Positions 7,469-16,672 of a DNA stretch of 29,401 nucleotides are shown here, piece after piece. How positions within the stretch are numbered: position 1 is the first letter of the stretch; each line of letters begins with the position of its first letter. Under the pieces are notes generated by a model that saw only the letters and a list, made by a program, of their open reading frames with translations, searched no databases and was not told the DNA's origin. The position numbers were made by a program, and so were the translations under genes. The stretch is from the IMG/VR virus record IMGVR_UViG_3300028840_005045, positions 1 through 29,401 of that record; one strand, written 5' to 3'. The stretch comes from a virus.

Positions 7469-9802
7469 TTATTTTTTAGTTTCGTTTTCTAACGCAGACA
7501 GCCTTGCTTCAAGCTCTTGATTGTGTTTAACCAACGCGGCAATTATTGCCCGGTCGTGGTAGTTGCGTCGTTTTTCTTCCACGGGGACACTGTCATCTCC
7601 TGGCGCCGCTTCTGGTATTACTTTTGCTACCTCTTGCGCAATAAACCCCAGCTCACGTAGTCCCGAGGAGTATTTAGTTCCCTCTTTCCATTCGTACCAC
7701 GTGGGGGACAACGCTAAAATGGCGTCACGTCCAGGCACATTGTCCGCCAGTTTATTTTTTAGCCGGGCGTCTGAGGCACTGACCACCCCATTAGCATCTG
7801 TGCTAAGAGTCCCTGCGCCGTACGCGTTAAACGTTAGCGTACCGTCGTCGTCAATTTCAAGGTTGTCGGTGCCGTCTCCCGCAGCACTTGCGGAAGTCCT
7901 AAAAATTAGCCGGGAGCTGAAATTGTTGGCAGTGTCGGTAGCCGTATACTGAGCCACCATGCCGCAGCGAGTGCCGTCAGAAGAGTCGCCGCTCCTGCTA
8001 AACATAACTTTGCCGATATAATTGCCCGACGTGTATGACGCCGTTGTGTTCGTTACATTTACACAAGGGACGCTGTCCGCGGTGGTAGACGAAGACGCTG
8101 TGTCACGAGCAGTCACGATAGACGAAGCGTAAGAAGTGTTTGTGTCGCTTACGGACAACCGGCCCCCGTCGGAGCTATCTTCAAACACGGCTGCTACTCC
8201 GCCCCCTGACGCAATCCCGACTCTGCCGGCTGCCACCAAGTATATGCCGGTGTCTGTGTCTCCATCAAAAGACCAAGCGGGGGTAGACACGCTTCCAAAA
8301 TCGCCAACACGCGCCCACGTAGCCGACAACTGTAAGGCGCTTACGCCGCCGCAAGCAAAACCCAGCTGGTTTATGGCGTTTCGGTACATCCCTGTGTCGG
8401 CGTCCGAGCTAAACGTAAAGTCGGGAGTGCTGACCCCGCCATCGCTGCCCTTAAATTGGTCGCCGGAATTTAGCATTGATATCCCAGTGGTGTCTAACCG
8501 AATAATACCAGAGCCGCCAACAGCAAAATCAAGGGCCCCAACTCCAGCTAAATACATACCGGTGTCGATATCGCCAACAAATGAGTACGCCGGAACCGCT
8601 GCCGTCCCGTTGAACTGTGTTCTTACCCAACTAGAAGACATTAGGAGCGCTTCGGACCCGCCGCAAGCAAAACCCAGCTGGTTTATAGCGTACCGGAACA
8701 TCCCCGTGTCGGCGTCCGAGCTAAACGTAAAGTCGGGAGTGCTGACCCCGCCATCGCTGCCCTTAAATTGGTCGCCGGAATTTAGCATTGATATCCCAGT
8801 GGTGTCTAACCGAATAATGCCGGAGCCACTGACAGAAAAATCAAGGGCCCCAACTCCAGCTAAATACATACCGGTGTCAACGTCGCCACCAAACGAGTAC
8901 GCCGGAGCCGCTGCCGTTCCAGTGTACCCTGTCCGCAGAGAGGAGTTAGTAACAATTAAACCCTGCACCGATCCTGCTACCAAACTTAGCTCGTTTGCCG
9001 CAGATCTATACATGCCGGTATCTGTGTCGCCAGTAAACGTGTAAGAAGGCGCGCCGGACGATCCGCCCGACAACAACAGCACGTCGTCGAACGTGCCGCT
9101 TCCCGCATGCATATCGGCGTAATCCGCAATCGTCACGTTGCCCGACGTTGTGCCCGTTTCCGTCGTGTCAATAAAAGCAAATTCGTCAGCAGATTCGTCC
9201 CAAATAACGCCTTGATTGTTACTTGATCGTTCGACAATAAAACCTAGATCAATGCTGTCGGTGGCGTTTCCCTCGCCAAGCACAATGAGCGGGTCTTCTA
9301 CCGTCAAGTTAGTCGTGTCTAACGTGGTGGCGCTGCCGGTGACTATTATGTTGGGCACGGTAAGCGTATCGGTGCCTGGGTCGTAGTTAAAATTAACGTC
9401 TTCAGCCAACTGCTCCGATGCGATATAGGGGACGCTGTTGTTAGTAAGACCCGACAAACCTGAGCCGGATATAACTACATCTGTCCACACAGATCCCGTA
9501 TATGCGACCAGGGCATCTTCGTCGTTAACCCAAACTCGCATGCCCTCTATTGCAGTAATATTAAACCAGCTGCCGCCGACGCTAAACGCCACATCGTTTA
9601 CGGTAAACGCCGACCAATCGCCGGTAGCCGAATCCACAATGTAGGCATCGCCTTGCGACGGGGATACTGGCGGGCCGGAATTCGTCCGGCTTATTACGCC
9701 CATTGAACCCGCCTCTAGCCGGCGTAGGTTTTGGTTGTACGTAACAAATTTGTTTGCGTCCGCTGACGCTAGTTCCGTAAAGCCGTATTTTTCAGTTGTC
9801 AT
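7469..9802 (-). CDS. Tail fiber with C-terminal S74 intramolecular chaperone
   Basis: A 777-aa receptor-binding fiber. Residues 1 to about 105 resemble the DUF2793 tail-attachment domain found in phage fibers (GDAYIV, WVNDEDALVAYTGSVW). Residues of about 255-525 hold six copies of a FxGDxDTGMY motif spaced near 52 residues, giving a repeated beta shaft. The last 101 residues are a peptidase S74 chaperone beginning at SDARLKN. In this family the chaperone helps trimerise the fiber and then cuts itself off before the Ser (here Ser677). It ends in a coiled coil (HNQELEARLSALENE). The ATG at 9802 overlaps the hub stop as ATGA with AGGGTGA upstream. It is the last gene before the terminator. Confidence 0.9.
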   Translation of the reverse strand: MTTEKYGFTELASADANKFVTYNQNLRRLEAGSMGVISRTNSGPPVSPSQGDAYIVDSATGDWSAFTVNDVAFSVGGSWFNITAIEGMRVWVNDEDALVAYTGSVWTDVVISGSGLSGLTNNSVPYIASEQLAEDVNFNYDPGTDTLTVPNIIVTGSATTLDTTNLTVEDPLIVLGEGNATDSIDLGFIVERSSNNQGVIWDESADEFAFIDTTETGTTSGNVTIADYADMHAGSGTFDDVLLLSGGSSGAPSYTFTGDTDTGMYRSAANELSLVAGSVQGLIVTNSSLRTGYTGTAAAPAYSFGGDVDTGMYLAGVGALDFSVSGSGIIRLDTTGISMLNSGDQFKGSDGGVSTPDFTFSSDADTGMFRYAINQLGFACGGSEALLMSSSWVRTQFNGTAAVPAYSFVGDIDTGMYLAGVGALDFAVGGSGIIRLDTTGISMLNSGDQFKGSDGGVSTPDFTFSSDADTGMYRNAINQLGFACGGVSALQLSATWARVGDFGSVSTPAWSFDGDTDTGIYLVAAGRVGIASGGGVAAVFEDSSDGGRLSVSDTNTSYASSIVTARDTASSSTTADSVPCVNVTNTTASYTSGNYIGKVMFSRSGDSSDGTRCGMVAQYTATDTANNFSSRLIFRTSASAAGDGTDNLEIDDDGTLTFNAYGAGTLSTDANGVVSASDARLKNKLADNVPGRDAILALSPTWYEWKEGTKYSSGLRELGFIAQEVAKVIPEAAPGDDSVPVEEKRRNYHDRAIIAALVKHNQELEARLSALENETKK
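8346..8969 (-). repeat. Tandem 312-bp repeat inside the tail fiber gene
   Basis: Two adjacent copies with a 312-bp (104-codon) period. Bases 8394-8506 are identical to 8706-8818 (113 bp), and 8525-8566 match 8837-8878. Other parts have diverged by scattered substitutions. The period keeps the reading frame and contains two of the FxGDxDTGMY units, pointing to recent duplication of a shaft segment. Confidence 0.9.
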
Positions 9803-12800
9803 AAACTCACCCTTGTTATATCTCCGGCGCCGTAAAGCGCGCTGTTTTTAGCTATCGCAAACTCTAAAGTGCCTTGAGTAGCCCCAAAATCTGTAACTTG
9901 CAACGCATCGGTGTACGTGTACGTAGTATCGTTTGTTACAGTGATAGTACGCAAAACAATGTTGTCCGCACTCGTATCTAGTATATAGATTAGATACTCC
10001 TCTATGCTATCGTCCTGGATAACGTCAAATCGGTTTTTCCACTCAATGCCGTAGCGCGCTTTTCTGTTCCACGACAACACCCAGTCCCCATTGTCCGCTT
10101 TGTACCCGGTTACCGCCGTGGGGGGCAACGGTAGCGCGCCGTTACCTGTGACCGGCGCGTAAGTGTCAACTACGTCACGCAGGCCCGAGTTGCCGTAGCC
10201 CGCCATGCGAATCAAAGCCGTTTCCTCAAATCTATCGGCAGGCGGTATATACCTCACCATCAACGACCGGTCAAACTTTATAAGCATGTCGCCTATTTCG
10301 TGCTGGCCCATAAAATGGTCGGTACCTTTGTACCCGCGTAAAAAGTCTGTTGCTTCATATGTGCCGTCTCCGTTATCCGTAAACGTTTGGATTTTGACCA
10401 TTTCCCAACGACCCGGCGCGCCATAGAAAAACGTGTTTGTTTCCTGATCGCTTAACAGTTGTGCCCGCGTAACTGTGACCGGCGTGCCGTCTAAGACATG
10501 TATAGTCATGGACTCTCGGCCGTCGACAAACCCCGGTTCGCCGTCTCCAAGAGCGTCCACACATCGACAAGCCAAGACGTTTGCCCGACGGTTAACGAGG
10601 TCTAAAAACGTGTTGCCGTCGTCGTAACTGACTTGTATACCTACGCCGCCGGGGTCTTGGTCTCCCGCCGTGTAGGCCCCAATCCAAAACCCAGGCCCGT
10701 CCTCCGATGCAGTAAACCCTAGCGAGTCAACGATTATTGGGACTACTGACGAAAAACTTGGGTTGACTGTTGTCGTCGACAGCCCGGTGTAGGCAATTGA
10801 CGCGGCGCCGTAATTTTCGAGAATATCCGGGCGAATGGTAAACTTGACGATTCCCGGCCGCCCTGCTTCCTTGTTTACTATGCGCCCTGTGTACGAAGTA
10901 CCGTCTTCTGCGGTGGCGGTCACAAATTGACCTACTTCCAAATCCGAATGCTTGAACGTGGTTTGAAAACTAATGTCTCCTTGTTCCGCGTTATGCGTGG
11001 CCCGCGAAATACGTTCTAAAGCCGTATATGCTTCGCCGGTTGTTAGTGCTACGGGAAATTGCATATCAACGCGGGCAGAATTTTCTCCAAACGGCGATTC
11101 AATTTGCACCGTCCCAGGCTGGTAGTCGCTTTCGATGTCCCGGAATGTTGCAGAAAACACGCTTGGCGACTTGTAATTGGCCGGAGTCGTCGTCTGTATT
11201 TCAAACGGCTTTTGTCCAACCTCGTGCGCTTGTAGGTCTGCCGCCGGGATACTGCGCGTAATGCTTGCATTCTCGCGCAAAACAAACTTAATTTTATAGT
11301 CCTCTTCAATCATGTCAAAGAGATAGACCTTGGCCAGCGCCATAATTGAGTTGATCGCGGGGGCTTGTTCGGCCACAACCATGCCGTTTACGGTAATGCC
11401 GGACAAGTCAGTAACGTCTATGTCGCTAGCGGTTAGTACGCCGGTACGCTGGCACAACGTGCTCACGACCTCGTCCAAAGTCGTGGTGGTGCCGGCTTTA
11501 ATAGCCACTGTGTTCGGTCCGTGGTAGTACCGGTGTTGTTCAACAGCCGTCCGAATGTCCTGGCTAATTGTGGAATCAAACAAAAGAGTAAGCGCGCCCC
11601 CGGTAGCAATTAATGCGTCCGTAAAGACGCCCGCTTTATATTGAGGGTACGCCACAACCTCTAAACTTTCGTATCCCGTAGACGGCAAAGTGTCTAGCAC
11701 ATCTGCAATACTGCTCGTAGTTTGTACGACACTTGTGGTGTCGCGGTCTATTTCTATCATGCGGCCAGGAAAAATTACATATTTGCCCCCGCTCACAAAG
11801 CCGTTGCCGTCATAGTCTTCACCTTCCGGTGTGATTGTTCCATATGATGCAATGGTTGAAAAATCCCCGCGATCGATTTCATAAAAACCGTTGGCCGCCA
11901 CGCCGGACATTTCAGGAAATTCGGCGGTCATGTTCGTGTCGGCCTCGTCATACCCTCCGTTAACGTAGGCATACAGCCGTTCATTTTCGTAGTCCGGGAT
12001 CAGTCGGTTAAAAGTTCGGCCCAGCACTTTGTACGAGTCGCTAAAGTTTCGAGGAATCCCGCTGACTACGTAATTCTCGTCGCTCCGATAGTAAAAAAAT
12101 GTTCTCCAATCAAAGAGGCCTTTCTTTTTATAAAATTCAATAGGCCGGGGAAATCTTATGTTAGCGTCAATGGCGATAGTCCCTACAAACCCCTCGTTTG
12201 GCGGGGATCCCCCTGAATTTGCGGAACCAATCCAAATATAAATTTTGTCGAAGTATTTTTCGCATTTTAAAGCTTTGCCGTTGTTAATAATTGACCCGGT
12301 GTCATAGGTGGCGGCATCTGTAGATAGTTGATAATCCGCCGGATTAAAACCGTTTAAGCACACCACGGACATGCGGTCACCAATCGCTTTGCCGATTGCA
12401 AAACGAACGTTAAAAGTGTTTCCGACCGCATAGCGGATAAAATACAGGTCTTGAGTGTTGCGAATTGCCTTAATAAACACGTTAAACTTCCGGGCCGTGA
12501 AGCTTCCGCCCACATCGTACAGAGCTTTGTCCCCGTCAACCGGTAAATCAAAAGGGTAAAGCCACGTTTCTCGCTCTACGCGAGGAGGCAGCCCGCTTGC
12601 GCTACCGACATCGACACGGCTGATCGCATCGATGTCGTATTCCTGGCGAGATATCCTATATGCTAGGAATGTTTTTGTGCCGGGAATAACTGCCGACACT
12701 TGGTTTGAAAACAGGTAGCGCACTTCTTTTACGGAGGACGACGGGATTTTTACAGACTCCCACGGTTTTGAGTTGTGATACGAACTGGCCCAAATACGTG

Positions 12801-13635
12801 TGCCTTCTACGTGGTGAACGCCATACATCCCGTTATCAGAGGTGTAATTAGGCGACGCCGGCAAAAAATCGTAAACGGTATTGCCCGCATAGCTAGGGTC
12901 GTATTTATAACTGTCTGGAACTTGTAAAAATATAGTGGCGATGCTTTGCCCGCCGGGAAAAAGTTTCTCTGCATCAACCACGGTGGCGGAGGATCCCGGA
13001 ACGTAGTCGATGCTTCTGCGAGTGGCAAGCACGCGAAAAGTGGGCAAAGTGTTGAAAAACGATTCGCTAAGGTTCATATTTTCGATCATGAGCGTAGATC
13101 GGTTTCGAAACGGTATTGCGTTTGTCGACTGCTCGGCCACGATCGCTTCTGCGGGCAAAGCGTCAACCTCTCCCCGGTGCAGCGTTATTTTAAACTCGTC
13201 CTCGCTTTCTTTGTCCGCGATCAAATTCGGCTGCGATCGGTCGTAGTACAGAACATTATTACACCAGACTTTGTCTATGGTCTCGAACTCGGCTTCGCCC
13301 AGATCTAAGAGAACGGTGGCTTTATAAGTGTACGACGTTTGATATTGATTTTTGGATACTTCGTTGCGCGATGATTGTTCGATGTACTTGTTGCCCTGCA
13401 TCCACGCGATGGAAACAGGCACAACGTCTTGGCCAAACAGAAGCGGAATGGTGGAGCCGTAATCTGCGTCGTTAAATTCGCGATTTTCGACGCGCGGCCC
13501 GGGCGGAAGGTCCACCTCGGTAAAGGCGGTTCCAATGGAGTACCCGACCTGAGCGCCAGTAAGTGGCGAGCCAAAGAAGGCCCCAACAACAGCACCTAGC
13601 GCGGTCCCTACGATCTGCTCAGTGCTCTTACCCAT
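9799..13635 (-). CDS. Tail-tip hub protein, GTA gp15/Phage-tail_3 type
   Basis: A 1278-aa protein that would form the central tail-tip hub carrying the fiber. The N-terminus is a glycine-zipper-like hydrophobic segment (GTALGAVVGAFFGSPLTG). The region of about 700-950 matches the Phage-tail_3 hub family (DIDVTDLSGITVNG near 735, then KIKFVLREN near 782). The FLRGYKGTDHFMGQHEIGD stretch near 1110 is the typical late hub motif. A fibronectin III-like domain closes the protein (about 1170-1278). The middle part of about 200-650 is long and not assigned; it has beta-rich, WD-like stretches. It overlaps the NlpC/P60 gene by 8 bp, as expected for an assembly partner. Confidence 0.88.
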   Translation of the reverse strand: MGKSTEQIVGTALGAVVGAFFGSPLTGAQVGYSIGTAFTEVDLPPGPRVENREFNDADYGSTIPLLFGQDVVPVSIAWMQGNKYIEQSSRNEVSKNQYQTSYTYKATVLLDLGEAEFETIDKVWCNNVLYYDRSQPNLIADKESEDEFKITLHRGEVDALPAEAIVAEQSTNAIPFRNRSTLMIENMNLSESFFNTLPTFRVLATRRSIDYVPGSSATVVDAEKLFPGGQSIATIFLQVPDSYKYDPSYAGNTVYDFLPASPNYTSDNGMYGVHHVEGTRIWASSYHNSKPWESVKIPSSSVKEVRYLFSNQVSAVIPGTKTFLAYRISRQEYDIDAISRVDVGSASGLPPRVERETWLYPFDLPVDGDKALYDVGGSFTARKFNVFIKAIRNTQDLYFIRYAVGNTFNVRFAIGKAIGDRMSVVCLNGFNPADYQLSTDAATYDTGSIINNGKALKCEKYFDKIYIWIGSANSGGSPPNEGFVGTIAIDANIRFPRPIEFYKKKGLFDWRTFFYYRSDENYVVSGIPRNFSDSYKVLGRTFNRLIPDYENERLYAYVNGGYDEADTNMTAEFPEMSGVAANGFYEIDRGDFSTIASYGTITPEGEDYDGNGFVSGGKYVIFPGRMIEIDRDTTSVVQTTSSIADVLDTLPSTGYESLEVVAYPQYKAGVFTDALIATGGALTLLFDSTISQDIRTAVEQHRYYHGPNTVAIKAGTTTTLDEVVSTLCQRTGVLTASDIDVTDLSGITVNGMVVAEQAPAINSIMALAKVYLFDMIEEDYKIKFVLRENASITRSIPAADLQAHEVGQKPFEIQTTTPANYKSPSVFSATFRDIESDYQPGTVQIESPFGENSARVDMQFPVALTTGEAYTALERISRATHNAEQGDISFQTTFKHSDLEVGQFVTATAEDGTSYTGRIVNKEAGRPGIVKFTIRPDILENYGAASIAYTGLSTTTVNPSFSSVVPIIVDSLGFTASEDGPGFWIGAYTAGDQDPGGVGIQVSYDDGNTFLDLVNRRANVLACRCVDALGDGEPGFVDGRESMTIHVLDGTPVTVTRAQLLSDQETNTFFYGAPGRWEMVKIQTFTDNGDGTYEATDFLRGYKGTDHFMGQHEIGDMLIKFDRSLMVRYIPPADRFEETALIRMAGYGNSGLRDVVDTYAPVTGNGALPLPPTAVTGYKADNGDWVLSWNRKARYGIEWKNRFDVIQDDSIEEYLIYILDTSADNIVLRTITVTNDTTYTYTDALQVTDFGATQGTLEFAIAKNSALYGAGDITRVSL

Positions 13636-14044
13636 CGAACTTTATCCTATAATAAGTGCAGCGGGAGGGCTTAAAATATACGCTGTTTGTTATGCAAGTA
13701 AGCGCAACTTTGCCCACGCGTGGGTGGCAGTGTATTGCATAGCCTTCCCCGGCGTACACTAACAAATGCGTGACCGGGTAGCGGTTGCAAACAATAATGT
13801 CTCCCGGGTGCTCGGCGGAGGGAATTTCAACGCAATGCTCAAGTATGTGCGGCTTTGGGTCTGTGCGCGACAGGATGCTGTAGCTGGGAATGCTTAGGTC
13901 TCTCCCCATTTCGCTTAGAGACGCCAATATAACCCCGGCACAATCGTACCCAACGCTGCCCCGTCCCCCTTCAACAAACTTGGCGCCCAGTTTGGCCCGC
14001 ACCAGGTCCATAAATTTACTTTGTTCCGCCGACAACTTTGACAT
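13628..14044 (-). CDS. NlpC/P60 tail-tip peptidoglycan endopeptidase
   Basis: A 138-aa NlpC/P60 cysteine peptidase, about one domain long. The catalytic Cys35 is in YDCAGVI and His93 is in VTHLLVYAGEG, with His105 as the likely third residue. It matches the GTA gp14 position, between the DUF2163 adaptor and the hub, and lacks a signal peptide, which fits a virion-carried enzyme cutting cell-wall peptides during DNA entry rather than an endolysin. It starts at ATG 14044, 29 bp inside the DUF2163 gene. Confidence 0.9.
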   Translation of the reverse strand: MSKLSAEQSKFMDLVRAKLGAKFVEGGRGSVGYDCAGVILASLSEMGRDLSIPSYSILSRTDPKPHILEHCVEIPSAEHPGDIIVCNRYPVTHLLVYAGEGYAIHCHPRVGKVALTCITNSVYFKPSRCTYYRIKFDG

Positions 14045-15104
14045 TTAATGCCCCTGGTTTGTATGGGTCGCCTTGGTAGTTGTAGGTGTTTAAAAAGCGA
14101 GAATTGCAATCTGCCGCCAAAAGTTTTGTGCACCCGGCCACAAAGGTCAAACTGTTGCCGACGGTGGGCGTTGTCAAAAACGCGCGGTCGACGACAAACG
14201 TGGAGCCGCTGCCCGAAACTATGCGCCTTCGCTCTCCAACGCCGGGCCCGCTGCCTACAGTAATGTACCCGTTAGTATAATGGTCGTCTAAATACGCCGG
14301 AACCGTCTCGGTTATATTGACCGTGGTGCCCGCAACCGAAGCCACAGTGAGCGCTAGTCTGTGCGGGCGGACCGCGACCCAAGTAACGGTATTGTCGCTT
14401 GTAGTGGCGTTAAGCGACGTAGTCCAAGTGGGCTCTGTTGCGTCGCTAGTCCCGGCCGTGCTACACCGGAACCAATAAAAATTTTGTGTAGAGGGCTTGA
14501 CTACATCTCCTATTTTGGCATCTGTTATACTCGTGGCCGCGTACGCCGTGGCCGCTTGCCACTCGCTGGCGTTAAGGTTAACACCGCAACGTTCGTCCCC
14601 GAGTTTTGCACGGCAAAGTCGAGTCCGCTTTTCGCCCAAATTAATGTTAAGAACGTCGATAAGAGAAGAAAACTTGAGTACGTAGCGGCCGTCTTCAATA
14701 GTTGCTTCGCCAAAGTAGCCGCTGAAAATTGCTTCATCATCCTCAACAGGCGCTGTGTAATCGGTTTGGAAAATATAAACGCGAGCCTTATCGAAAAATC
14801 CTGATAAGATTGCATTTCTGGTTACCCCCGTTGAGCTGGCTATGCCTTCTATGTCAATTGAGCCGGCTTGATTTTCGTCCATCCCCACCGCGCTTAAAAC
14901 AAACCCTTGGTCGCTCTGATAAGTCACGGGTGCGGCCAGCGAGGTAGCAGTGCCTGCGTTATTGTATGTGGTCATCGTCAGGTTAGAAACGGCGTTTGTA
15001 AACCGGTACACTGTGCCGTCAGTCCGCACAATTCGCACGCATTCACAATCTTGCATTAAATTGGTGTCTTTTGCCGTTCGGCGGGCCGCCGTGAGTACTG
15101 CCAT
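14016..15104 (-). CDS. DUF2163/phage BR0599-type hub adaptor (GTA gp13-like)
   Basis: A 362-aa tail-tip protein. DUF2163 occupies residues of about 1-175 and ends with the cysteine pair C163/C172 (LCRAKLGDERCG). The family C-terminal part includes C324/C332 and NTYNYQGDPYKPG (338-350). Between them, residues of about 181-244 form an extra module with a WQAATAY start, GDVV, FRCSTAGTSD and EPTWTTSL...TVTWVAV, the pattern of carbohydrate-binding-like modules in phage tail proteins. The cysteines likely bind iron or a metal, as in GTA gp13. It sits between holin and NlpC/P60, with a TAATG overlap to the holin. It would link distal tail and hub and may contact host glycans. Confidence 0.87.
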   Translation of the reverse strand: MAVLTAARRTAKDTNLMQDCECVRIVRTDGTVYRFTNAVSNLTMTTYNNAGTATSLAAPVTYQSDQGFVLSAVGMDENQAGSIDIEGIASSTGVTRNAILSGFFDKARVYIFQTDYTAPVEDDEAIFSGYFGEATIEDGRYVLKFSSLIDVLNINLGEKRTRLCRAKLGDERCGVNLNASEWQAATAYAATSITDAKIGDVVKPSTQNFYWFRCSTAGTSDATEPTWTTSLNATTSDNTVTWVAVRPHRLALTVASVAGTTVNITETVPAYLDDHYTNGYITVGSGPGVGERRRIVSGSGSTFVVDRAFLTTPTVGNSLTFVAGCTKLLAADCNSRFLNTYNYQGDPYKPGALNVKVVGGTK

Positions 15105-15508
15105 TATAGTTTTTCCGTACTGACATTTTTTACTTTGTCGAACGAGCGCATGCCCGCAATGCCCAGCATAGCTGTGATTAATGGGTAAAGCTGACTAGTG
15201 TCGACGTTTGGCGGAGGAGTAAGCTCAGGCGCAAAAGCGGCAAACGCCCACATTAGTAATGGGTATATCATAAACTGGTATAAAAGCCCGAGCGCTCCCA
15301 CCCAGCCAATTGCGGGGCGCCACCCCGCTACCCACACGGACTTATGCTTGGCCGCTATTTGATTAATCTGTTGTTGCCCTAGGACAAGAGACGCATCAAG
15401 TTGTTTTTCGGCTAGTGCTAGCTCTAGCCGTTCCTTGTCGCTGGTGTGAAAGTTGTCTGCAATTTTGCCCACACCCGAGATAATCCCACCAATATCTAAG
15501 AATTTCAT
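15104..15508 (-). CDS. Holin, GTA-type 3TM family
   Basis: A 134-aa protein matching the 3TM holin family used for GTA release. The key signature is HKSVWVAGWRPAIGW (about 55-69). Hydrophobic helices cover about 64-80, 81-94 and 108-121; the N-terminal 50 residues are amphipathic and charged. It would form pores in the inner membrane and time lysis, letting the neighbouring muramidase reach peptidoglycan. It overlaps the GH108 stop as TAATG and the next gene start by the same signal, so the lysis pair is translationally coupled to tail-tip genes. Confidence 0.9.
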   Translation of the reverse strand: MKFLDIGGIISGVGKIADNFHTSDKERLELALAEKQLDASLVLGQQQINQIAAKHKSVWVAGWRPAIGWVGALGLLYQFMIYPLLMWAFAAFAPELTPPPNVDTSQLYPLITAMLGIAGMRSFDKVKNVSTEKL

Positions 15509-16020
15509 TATTTCGCCTCAAAAACTCGGTTTATCCATCCTAACAAAAATTTCCGCTGGCTTGGGTCTGCTGCCGCAATCCTACGATATCGGTCTATTTT
15601 AGCAAGCATAAAGCCGGCTTGAAAGGTGTGCGGATCTGTGGAGTTTAGAGCTTCTAAAGTTTTAGGGCCCATAACGCCGTCTGGATGCGCGCCCACAACG
15701 ATTTGGGCTAGCCTAACCGCGCGAGGCACCCCCGTATTGACCGCAAAATCAAATAACGAGTTGGCAACTTGTTGATGTTTAATGTAGTTCCCTTGTATGG
15801 GCTTCCAGAACTTATTAAGATACAGCGATTGGGTTAGCACTTCTAGCGCACGCTGGTCTTGGGTTTTTTCGGCCAGTATTTTCCAGCCCGCCCAATCTGG
15901 AAAAGATCGCTCAGAGATGCCTGCGTAAGTGCGGCCCCCGCGATCCCCGGGCACGTGGTGCAGCTGGTAACCCCCTTCATTTTCCAGCATTTTTTCAAAA
16001 GCGGGTTGGAATCTAGTCAT
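15508..16020 (-). CDS. GH108 endolysin (N-acetylmuramidase)
   Basis: A 170-aa glycoside hydrolase family 108 enzyme with a C-terminal peptidoglycan-binding part. The catalytic Glu15 lies in ENEGGY (13-18); GDRGGRTYAGI follows as in the family. A conserved NSLFDFAVNTG helix (near 87-97) and the DGVMGPKT binding motif (near 113-121) complete the pattern. There is no signal peptide, so release depends on the holin encoded next. It cleaves the glycan backbone of peptidoglycan. It starts at ATG 16020, one base beyond the DUF2460 stop. Confidence 0.92.
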   Translation of the reverse strand: MTRFQPAFEKMLENEGGYQLHHVPGDRGGRTYAGISERSFPDWAGWKILAEKTQDQRALEVLTQSLYLNKFWKPIQGNYIKHQQVANSLFDFAVNTGVPRAVRLAQIVVGAHPDGVMGPKTLEALNSTDPHTFQAGFMLAKIDRYRRIAAADPSQRKFLLGWINRVFEAK

Positions 16021-16021
16021 T

Positions 16022-16672
16022 TTAAGCGTTCCTTATCTCTATAAGCGGTATGTTCGGAATGCTTACTAAATCTGAAGCACTATTATCGTTATAGTAAAGA
16101 AATTCGATAATGTCCAACTCATCGGTGTCAAACCTGCACGGCACATCAAACTCGCAGCCCGCTGTAACAGTTTCCCCAACTCCTGGCGCTACCGAAAACG
16201 TTACAATTCCCGTAGTGGTGTCTACTGAGAACGCTTCGGCGCTGCCGTTATAGCCCGCCACAGTGGTGCTAGCTACTGGCTTAGTTATGGTGCGCGTGTA
16301 TGTGTTGGCGCCTTTGGTGTATGTTTTGACGAGCTGAAAAGAAGTTGTGTTGCCGTCGCCTGTGCCGATTGTTACATCATCAAACGCCGGGCTTCCCGTG
16401 CCGTTTGATCCGGTGCTAAAATCAAAGAGGTCTTTGACGCGGAATCCATCAAATCGGCCGCCCGACGCCAAAAAAAAGTTATGAACGTTAATAACGTCGC
16501 TGTACCGGCGCACGCTGTAGCGCACGTTGTACTTGTGCAGCGCCAGAGACCAACGCTGGTTGCGGTACTCAGCGCCGTTGGCGTATTTAACAACGTCGGT
16601 CATAAACGTAGGGCCGCCTTGCGACCCGTATTGAATGTTTACCGGAAATCTTGGGGTTTCTAAAAATGCCAT
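16022..16672 (-). CDS. DUF2460 distal tail protein (GTA gp12-like)
   Basis: A 216-aa protein of the DUF2460 family, which forms the distal tail ring above the hub. It shows the FPVNIQYGSQGG opening (about 9-20), the RRYSDV and FFLASGGRFDGFRVKD stretch (about 56-82) and the closing CRFDTDELDI. It overlaps the tape-measure stop by TAATG. In GTA order it would be followed directly by the DUF2163 gene; here the two lysis genes lie between. It acts in tail assembly after the tape measure. Confidence 0.9.
   Translation of the reverse strand: MAFLETPRFPVNIQYGSQGGPTFMTDVVKYANGAEYRNQRWSLALHKYNVRYSVRRYSDVINVHNFFLASGGRFDGFRVKDLFDFSTGSNGTGSPAFDDVTIGTGDGNTTSFQLVKTYTKGANTYTRTITKPVASTTVAGYNGSAEAFSVDTTTGIVTFSVAPGVGETVTAGCEFDVPCRFDTDELDIIEFLYYNDNSASDLVSIPNIPLIEIRNA

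Noticed and set aside
8346-8969. CRISPR-like repetition
   Set aside because: The units are 312 bp, in frame and coding; there are no short repeats with unique spacers.
8136-9044. Plus-strand ORF of 302 codons
   Set aside because: It is antisense to the fiber repeats; its Pro/Ser-rich repeated translation mirrors the repeat units, and there is no plus-strand promoter or RBS. It stays open because the repeat lacks stops in this frame.
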